Shown piece by piece: positions 28,716-33,488 of a stretch of DNA of 33,488 nt. The notes beneath the pieces are model-generated. The model was not told the DNA's origin. It was given only the letters and a program-made list of their open reading frames with translations, and ran no database searches. A program made the position numbers and the translations under genes. The stretch comes from Methylococcaceae bacterium. Lineage in GTDB: Bacteria > Pseudomonadota > Gammaproteobacteria > Methylococcales > Methylomonadaceae. Each line of letters starts with the position of its first letter. Within the stretch, counting starts at the first letter, position 1. The stretch is from NCBI GenBank assembly GCA_024636875.1, contig JAGXGJ010000145.1:1-33488 (forward strand), written 5' to 3'.

Positions 28716-28815
28716 CGTCGTTCCGGCAGGGATTGCCGGAATCCAGAAGCCAAGGATGGCGTGTTGAGATTACATCCCTGTAGCCTAGATACCGGCAATC
28801 CCTGCCAGCATGACG
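28716..28815. repeat. MITE-like inverted-repeat element between glgP and the SNF2 gene
   Basis: The left arm (28716-28740) and right arm (28790-28815) are inverted copies of about 25 bases, sharing an exact 15-base core GGCAGGGATTGCCGG. The left arm also folds on itself through CCGGCA and TGCCGG. About 50 bases lie between the arms. The pattern is that of small non-coding dispersed elements. Placed between convergent genes, it may act as a terminator. Confidence 0.7.
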
Positions 28816-28868
28816 ATTTCTGCGAATAGCTGAAGTAGTATCTTGTCAATCAGGAAAACTCTTGCACG

Positions 28869-31800
28869 CTACAAGCTGCCAGCGGTTGAACACAGCAACC
28901 GGGCATCGGCCAGGGATTGTTCAATCAGGTTAACGGGCAAGGCCTGATTCTGGCTTAAAGACAAGGCCCGCACAATTGCCGCCGCCTGCTCCTGGGTCAA
29001 TAGCTGCTGCGGCAAGACTTCACTGTACAACCATATTGCCGCCGTGTCCGCTGCCGGAGCCTGGCTAAGACCCGCCATGGCGGCAGCCATGGCTAACATC
29101 GATGATGCCAGCAGATCCATCACGCCTGCTGTAGACTGCTGCTCCAGTAAAATTTCTGCAGAACGCAGTTTTGCTTCAGCCAATTTAAGCAGAGGATTTA
29201 TCGTTTTCTGATCGTTAACTTCGGGCTCAAACAACAGACGGGATTCAGCAACGGGTGAGCCAGCGCCCAACCGCTGTAATCCGGCCAGGGTTCGGGAATC
29301 GAGAACAACAACGGGGACGTCTGGCTCGGACAGATTCTGTGCAGACTCCTCATCAGAATCATGATGTTGATTAACGACGACCAGCAGTCCGCCGCCGGAA
29401 CCCAAGATACGCACAATACGCGTGTTGAATGTAATCTGGATTTTTTCTATCAGTTGTCTAATCTGAGCATCGTCTTCCAGTTCGGCAGCTACCGGTTTTT
29501 TTTCGGCTTGTGCCTGTTCAGCGTCACCCAGTACAGCTATTTCAACAGTTTCTGATGGAATTTTATCATCAACCTTGCCCGGATCAACATCTGCCAAATC
29601 ATCAATCAGGGTTTGCAGCATTTTTTTGGAGACTCCGACCACATCTTCCGAAGCTTCCGGACTGATGACATTATCAAACAGATCCCGCTTGCCTTTTACC
29701 AGCCTGGCGACCTGCTGCTCGTAAGAGTCTTCGGCAAGCAATAGAAAAATCTGGACATTCTGTTTTTGACCCAAGCGGTGTATGCGTGCGATACGCTGAT
29801 CCAGCACTGCTGGATTCCAGGGCATATCCAGGTTTATCAATACCGTTGCCGACTGCAGATTCAAACCGACACCGCCAGCATCGGTGGAAATAAATATCTG
29901 AACCGCATCGTCATGCTGGAACTTGTCCATCAATTCGCCGCGTTTATGACTGGGAATGCCGCCGTGCAAGCGCACATACCCCAGGCCCATCGCCCTGACC
30001 TGCGATTCAACCAAAGCGGTCATTAATGCCCATTGGGAAAAAATCACCGCCTTGCGATTACTTTGCAAGCATAATTCCTCTAACAATCGTGCCAATTCAT
30101 CCAGCTTCGGTGATCCTTGCGTTTTTTTGTCTACCAGACCCGCGGCATCACAAGCCATACGCGCCTGTTGCAAGGCGGACATCAGACGGTTCTGCTCGCC
30201 GGGCGTCAAGGGTCTGCGCTTCGCGATTTTTGCCAGTAGCCCTGCCGCCATCATCGCCGCGTCGTGGATATCCTGCTGCATGGCAGTCATCGGAATATCC
30301 AGCCGCACTTCGGTTCTGTCCGGCAACTGGTCGCTCACCAGACTGCGATTGCGCCTTAACATCACCGGCGCGTTACGCCGCCTTAATTCCGACAGATTAC
30401 GATAACCGATGACCTTGCCGCGTTCATCTGTCACATGAAATTCCAGGAGACACCGCCACAGCGGCCCCAGCACCCGGGCATCAACCACCTGCAGCAAACT
30501 GTACAAATCTTCAAGACGGTTTTCCAGCGGCGTGCCGCTTAACACAAATACATAACGCGAGGGGATCAATTTAATCGTCGAGGCAATTTTAGTGCGCCAA
30601 TTCTTGATACGCTGCGCTTCGTCAAGAATCACCAGATCGGGTTTCAGCGTTTCGCTGATAACGTTAAGGTCACGCACGGTCAATTCATAATTGACGATAA
30701 AAAACAGTGCATCAGCCCGGTATTGTACAAACCGGTTTTCTAGTGCGCCCTGAATAATCTGCACCGGATGCGACGTGAATTTTTCTACCTCTCTGGCCCA
30801 TTGGTGTTTTAATGAGGCCGGACAAACCACCAGAACTTTCCTGACGCCGGCATTATCTACCAGCCAGGACGCGGCGGTAATCGCCTGCAAGGTCTTGCCC
30901 AGACCCATGTCGTCGGCTAATAATGCGCGTCCCCGTGATGCCAGAAACGCCACACCTTCGGTTTGATAGGGGAACAAGCGCGCTTTAATACCTGGCAGAA
31001 CGCCATTCATCCGCGTAATCTCCTGGCTAATCAACCGGGAACGCACCACTTGCGCCGCATCATCCGCACACTGATGCACATACTGCACAGCATCTTCACC
31101 CAGTTGAAAATCTTCGCGCCCCAAGACCTGCTCGGAAAAGCGAAAAAAATCTTCCGGCAGACGCCCGCTAAATACGCCGTTCTCATTAAAGAATTCTGCA
31201 AACAGAGCCGCCAGATCATCATCAACCTGCACGGTTTTATGCAAGCGAATAACCGGGTGAGTCGCTGACTCCCAGGCCAGATACGCAAAGGAAACCGGGC
31301 AGCCCGCCTCTTTGAGTTGTTGATAATCCGGGCTTTTCCTGGCGTAATGCAGAACCGCTTCAATATGTTTACAGGTACCCAATCGATTAGTGGCCAGGTC
31401 CGGGCAGGTGCAATAGTTCATGCGTTGATCCAGCGAACGAATCTGTACCTGATAGGATTTCTTCCTGTGCGTGGCCGAAAGTATCGAAGTGGCCTGCCAG
31501 GTGCCAAAACCTAAATTACCGTTGATTAATTTAACACTGACTTCATTTCTGCCCTTTTTTACCCGCTCCAAGATAGCCTCATCGACTGCGCTGCCTAGAA
31601 TCTTGTCATCATCATAGCCGAATTGTTCGGCATAGCTGTATAAAGCAGCAATCGCATGTTTACAGACAGCGCCGTTCCCGGGACAATCGCAGCTGACAAG
31701 CAAATCATGTCCCTCACGCTGAGTCAATTCCACCCAATAGGGCTCATTAACGTCGGCATCTTCAACCTGAGCTGTCAATATAGCGTCCTGTACATCTAAT

Positions 31801-31907
31801 GCAAACACGCGGTTCTCGGAAAAATAAGCCAAACCTTGTTTCACCGTATCGTCCGAGGCAATCGTCTTCAAACGTTCGGTATCGTAGAGAAATAAATCGT
31901 TATTCAT
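28869..31907 (-). CDS. SWIM zinc-finger SNF2/HepA-family helicase
   Basis: This is an ATP-dependent DNA translocase of the bacterial SWI2/SNF2 group, about 1012 residues. Two SWIM zinc fingers are visible: CDCPGNGAVCKH near residue 75 and CTCPDLATNRLGTCKH near 167. The ATPase core follows: LFPYQTEGVAFL, Walker A ADDMGLGKT near 335, a DEAQ box in VILDEAQRIKNW, LSGTPLENRLEDLYSLL, then STDAGGVGLNLQSA and DQRIARIHRLGQKQ. About 250 residues after the core include an acidic linker and an all-helical tail. I chose ATG 31907, which gives a natural N-terminus (MNNDLFLYD); an ATG at 31988 and a TTG at 32000 are in frame but add an atypical extension. The function is unknown: relatives remodel protein-DNA or RNA polymerase complexes. 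It lies on the same strand as the thiol-redox pair upstream. Confidence 0.9.
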   Translation of the reverse strand: MNNDLFLYDTERLKTIASDDTVKQGLAYFSENRVFALDVQDAILTAQVEDADVNEPYWVELTQREGHDLLVSCDCPGNGAVCKHAIAALYSYAEQFGYDDDKILGSAVDEAILERVKKGRNEVSVKLINGNLGFGTWQATSILSATHRKKSYQVQIRSLDQRMNYCTCPDLATNRLGTCKHIEAVLHYARKSPDYQQLKEAGCPVSFAYLAWESATHPVIRLHKTVQVDDDLAALFAEFFNENGVFSGRLPEDFFRFSEQVLGREDFQLGEDAVQYVHQCADDAAQVVRSRLISQEITRMNGVLPGIKARLFPYQTEGVAFLASRGRALLADDMGLGKTLQAITAASWLVDNAGVRKVLVVCPASLKHQWAREVEKFTSHPVQIIQGALENRFVQYRADALFFIVNYELTVRDLNVISETLKPDLVILDEAQRIKNWRTKIASTIKLIPSRYVFVLSGTPLENRLEDLYSLLQVVDARVLGPLWRCLLEFHVTDERGKVIGYRNLSELRRRNAPVMLRRNRSLVSDQLPDRTEVRLDIPMTAMQQDIHDAAMMAAGLLAKIAKRRPLTPGEQNRLMSALQQARMACDAAGLVDKKTQGSPKLDELARLLEELCLQSNRKAVIFSQWALMTALVESQVRAMGLGYVRLHGGIPSHKRGELMDKFQHDDAVQIFISTDAGGVGLNLQSATVLINLDMPWNPAVLDQRIARIHRLGQKQNVQIFLLLAEDSYEQQVARLVKGKRDLFDNVISPEASEDVVGVSKKMLQTLIDDLADVDPGKVDDKIPSETVEIAVLGDAEQAQAEKKPVAAELEDDAQIRQLIEKIQITFNTRIVRILGSGGGLLVVVNQHHDSDEESAQNLSEPDVPVVVLDSRTLAGLQRLGAGSPVAESRLLFEPEVNDQKTINPLLKLAEAKLRSAEILLEQQSTAGVMDLLASSMLAMAAAMAGLSQAPAADTAAIWLYSEVLPQQLLTQEQAAAIVRALSLSQNQALPVNLIEQSLADARLLCSTAGSL

Positions 31908-32005
31908 GTAAAGAGCCCAGGTAAAATCTAAAGAACTGCATTTTACCGGAGTATCAATAATCAGGTGCAATGCCGATGCAAAATTCATCCGGCAGATCAA
32001 TATTT

Positions 32006-32842
32006 TTAACCTGGAGCCAAGATCAGGTAAACACCAAGACTCACCATCACCAGTCCGCTGATTAATTTAAGCCAGCGGCCTTCCTTTTCCTGAAGCCGCC
32101 GCTGACTCAACGTGATGACGCCTATCGTTAGAATGATAACGTCATCGAACATATAGGCCAGATTATAAAGCAGCAAATACCCGTAATAGCTGATGCTGTC
32201 GAGCTGCTTCAGCGTCAGAATCCTGGTATACAGCGCCGGAAAGCCAGAGGTGCACATAAATTCGACAATCTGCACCAAAATAGCCAGCACCACCGTTCCA
32301 ATCAGTGCACCGCCAAGATTTTGCGCATGAAGAATACGCCGCATTCCGGCATAAATATCCGGCTTTGCGGCATCCGGAATCGACAGTGAAACGCCGCGGC
32401 CGTGAAACCGGAAATCCTTGAGATTAATCATCCCGGCCAATAAAGCAAGCGCTGCAATCACTATTTCCGAGATGCGGGACAAACCAACGAGCAGGAAAAG
32501 ATTAAGCCAGGCTGCCATGAAAATAAAATAAGCCAGACCTTCTACAGCAACGAAGGTACCCGCGATTGCAGTCATTCGCAGCCGGTTATTCATCGGCGCC
32601 AACAACGAAATCATCAGAATCAATACCCACAGAGAGCAAGGATTGAACCCATCCAGCAAGCCCATCGCCAGTGTGAACAGCGGCAAACCGATTTCATCGA
32701 GCGACAATCTGTGTCCAAAGAAATCAAGGTTAAAAGGTTTCGGTGTCTGGGTCGAAACTTCGGCACCCGCCTCGCAGGACAACGTCTGCTCAACTTCGCA
32801 GCTGCCCGAAGCGTCCTTATATTTCGGAGTTTGCGCCGGCAT
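32006..32842 (-). CDS. CcdA/DsbD-like transmembrane thiol-redox protein
   Basis: The product (278 residues) has a cysteine-containing N-terminal tail followed by about six to seven membrane helices. The motif GFNPCSLWVLILMISLL in the first helix and FMCTSGFPALY later place single cysteines where DsbD/CcdA-type proteins have their electron-passing pair. It would move reducing power across the inner membrane, most likely to the secreted CPHC protein encoded just upstream, whose gene it overlaps by 26 bases. I chose ATG 32842 because AAGG lies six bases upstream; ATG 32863 is in frame but has no Shine-Dalgarno sequence. The family name is by motif and context, so the exact partner is inference. 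Confidence 0.72.
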   Translation of the reverse strand: MPAQTPKYKDASGSCEVEQTLSCEAGAEVSTQTPKPFNLDFFGHRLSLDEIGLPLFTLAMGLLDGFNPCSLWVLILMISLLAPMNNRLRMTAIAGTFVAVEGLAYFIFMAAWLNLFLLVGLSRISEIVIAALALLAGMINLKDFRFHGRGVSLSIPDAAKPDIYAGMRRILHAQNLGGALIGTVVLAILVQIVEFMCTSGFPALYTRILTLKQLDSISYYGYLLLYNLAYMFDDVIILTIGVITLSQRRLQEKEGRWLKLISGLVMVSLGVYLILAPG

Positions 32843-33251
32843 CCCGAGCCTTCGCCAAAGCATTGCGGATAAGCTGGCCTGAGGTTATCTCATCGGAATA
32901 ACCTGTGATCAATTGTCCGCCTACTAGAAAAGCAGGCACTCTTACCATGCTTATGCCTTGTTTTTTAACGAGAAATTGTAATTGTTCCATTGCAGCAGGT
33001 TCCTGAGCCACATCATGAATGACGATCCTGAGAGCCGGTTGCTCGCGTTGAAGAGCCTGCAAAAACAGCTCTGCTTTGGCGCAGTGCGGGCAGCCGCTAC
33101 GAACGAAGACTTCAATATCGGCTGATTGTATAGCAGACTCGCTGCTTTTCTCGGGTAACAAGACGTCTTCCGAGGCAAAGGCTATCGAGTTTAAAGCAAT
33201 AGCCGATGCCCCTATTAAACCGGCAATAAACAGCTTGTCTATCATTTTCAA
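32817..33251 (-). CDS. Secreted glutaredoxin/thioredoxin-like protein with CPHC site
   Basis: The roughly 144-residue product starts with a signal peptide (LFIAGLIGASAIALNSIAFA, probable cleavage after AFA). A small thioredoxin-fold domain follows: IEVFVRSGCPHCAKAELFL, with the CPHC active site, then the VPAFLVGGQLITGY cis-proline region. It should act as a periplasmic disulfide oxidoreductase. Its 3' end overlaps the CcdA/DsbD-like gene, so the two are translationally coupled and likely form one electron-transfer pair. The start is probably TTG 33251, seven bases after AGGAG; an ATG at 33245 is two codons downstream. A promoter candidate with a palindrome lies 45-80 bases upstream. Confidence 0.82.
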   Translation of the reverse strand: MKMIDKLFIAGLIGASAIALNSIAFASEDVLLPEKSSESAIQSADIEVFVRSGCPHCAKAELFLQALQREQPALRIVIHDVAQEPAAMEQLQFLVKKQGISMVRVPAFLVGGQLITGYSDEITSGQLIRNALAKARDAGANSEI

Positions 33252-33294
33252 GCGTATTCTCCTGGATGGCACCCTTTATATTTGACGTTGAAAA

Positions 33295-33334
33295 AGTATT
33301 GGCGAAATCTGATCAACGGGCAAGAAATTTCTTG
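33295..33334 (-). promoter_or_regulatory. Promoter with overlapping 14-bp palindrome for the thiol-redox pair
   Basis: On the minus strand TTGCCC (33323-33318) and AATACT (33300-33295) are separated by 17 bases, each matching sigma-70 consensus at four of six positions. The perfect palindrome CAAGAAATTTCTTG (33321-33334) overlaps the first three bases of the -35 box, where a dimeric repressor or activator could bind. This is an inference from sequence symmetry. Confidence 0.4.
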
Positions 33335-33365
33335 TCATCAGAGAAATGTATCTACTTTAAAATCC

Positions 33366-33488
33366 ATGGCAAATACAAATGCCACCAAAATGCCTTGACA
33401 GCAGCTCAAAAAGTATAGATCCTTTCACTCCTTGAACATCCAAGACTTACAGGCTGAAATAAATGCCATTGACCAAGAAATCGCTCAA
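33366..33488 (+). pseudogene. Possible interrupted ORF running off the window
   Basis: From ATG 33366 one frame reads MANTNATKMP, then a TGA, then continues open to the window edge as QQLKKYRSFHSL and LQAEINAIDQEIAQ. The second part is charged and helical, of the kind seen in transposases or coiled-coil proteins, but I cannot name a family from this fragment. It may be a pseudogene or chance. Confidence 0.2.

Overview
The window looks like chromosomal DNA of a gammaproteobacterium. The main evidence is gene order: a RhlB-type DEAD-box helicase, thioredoxin and Rho lie together, with a NudE-type Nudix hydrolase and a YrfG-type HAD nucleotidase beside them. The mix of a DUF3422 protein, a TPP-riboswitch-controlled thiC, a glycogen phosphorylase and many short dispersed intergenic repeats would fit a methanotroph of the Methylococcales. 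No diagnostic methane-oxidation gene is present, so that placement is only a guess.

Layout. Positions 1-1718 are AT-rich and gene-poor, with two tiny overlapping ORFs at most. From 1719 to 4890 lies a remnant of a surface-polysaccharide cluster: a SAM methyltransferase, an asparagine synthetase (asnB) broken by a large internal deletion and a frameshift, and a GT4 glycosyltransferase. A DUF3422 membrane-anchored protein (5008-6312) converges on thiC (6419-8290, minus), which has a clear TPP riboswitch upstream. A GT2 polyprenol-phosphate-type glycosyltransferase (8728-9459) converges on a minus-strand run of galU, manC, cysC and a DHH-family protein (9607-13720). This run makes UDP-glucose, GDP-mannose and PAPS and probably serves polysaccharide synthesis.

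Next come a PerM/AI-2E-family membrane protein (13849-14946), a histone-deacetylase-like enzyme (15006-15962), a PHP-domain phosphoesterase (16152-16985), a block of nine tandem heptamers, and an MsbA-like ABC exporter (17094-18881), the last three genes on the minus strand. Two small membrane proteins (HdeD-type and TVP38-type), nudE and yrfG, then rhlB, trxA and rho occupy 19293-25358. A 755-base gap with several hairpins and a good sigma-54-like promoter precedes glycogen phosphorylase (26114-28642). The minus strand then carries a SWIM/SNF2 helicase (28869-31907), a CcdA/DsbD-like membrane protein and a secreted CPHC glutaredoxin-like protein (to 33251). The last 120 bases may hold the start of another, interrupted, ORF.

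Most of the window is ordinary housekeeping DNA and I do not see a convincing undescribed multi-gene system. The observations most worth checking are an in-frame insertion inside the RhlB helicase, the heptamer array that fills the ribosome-binding region of the PHP gene, the C-rich rho leader with a small overlapping ORF, the sigma-54-like site before glgP, the all-helical C-terminal tail of the double-SWIM SNF2 protein, and the palindrome overlapping the promoter of the thiol-redox pair.
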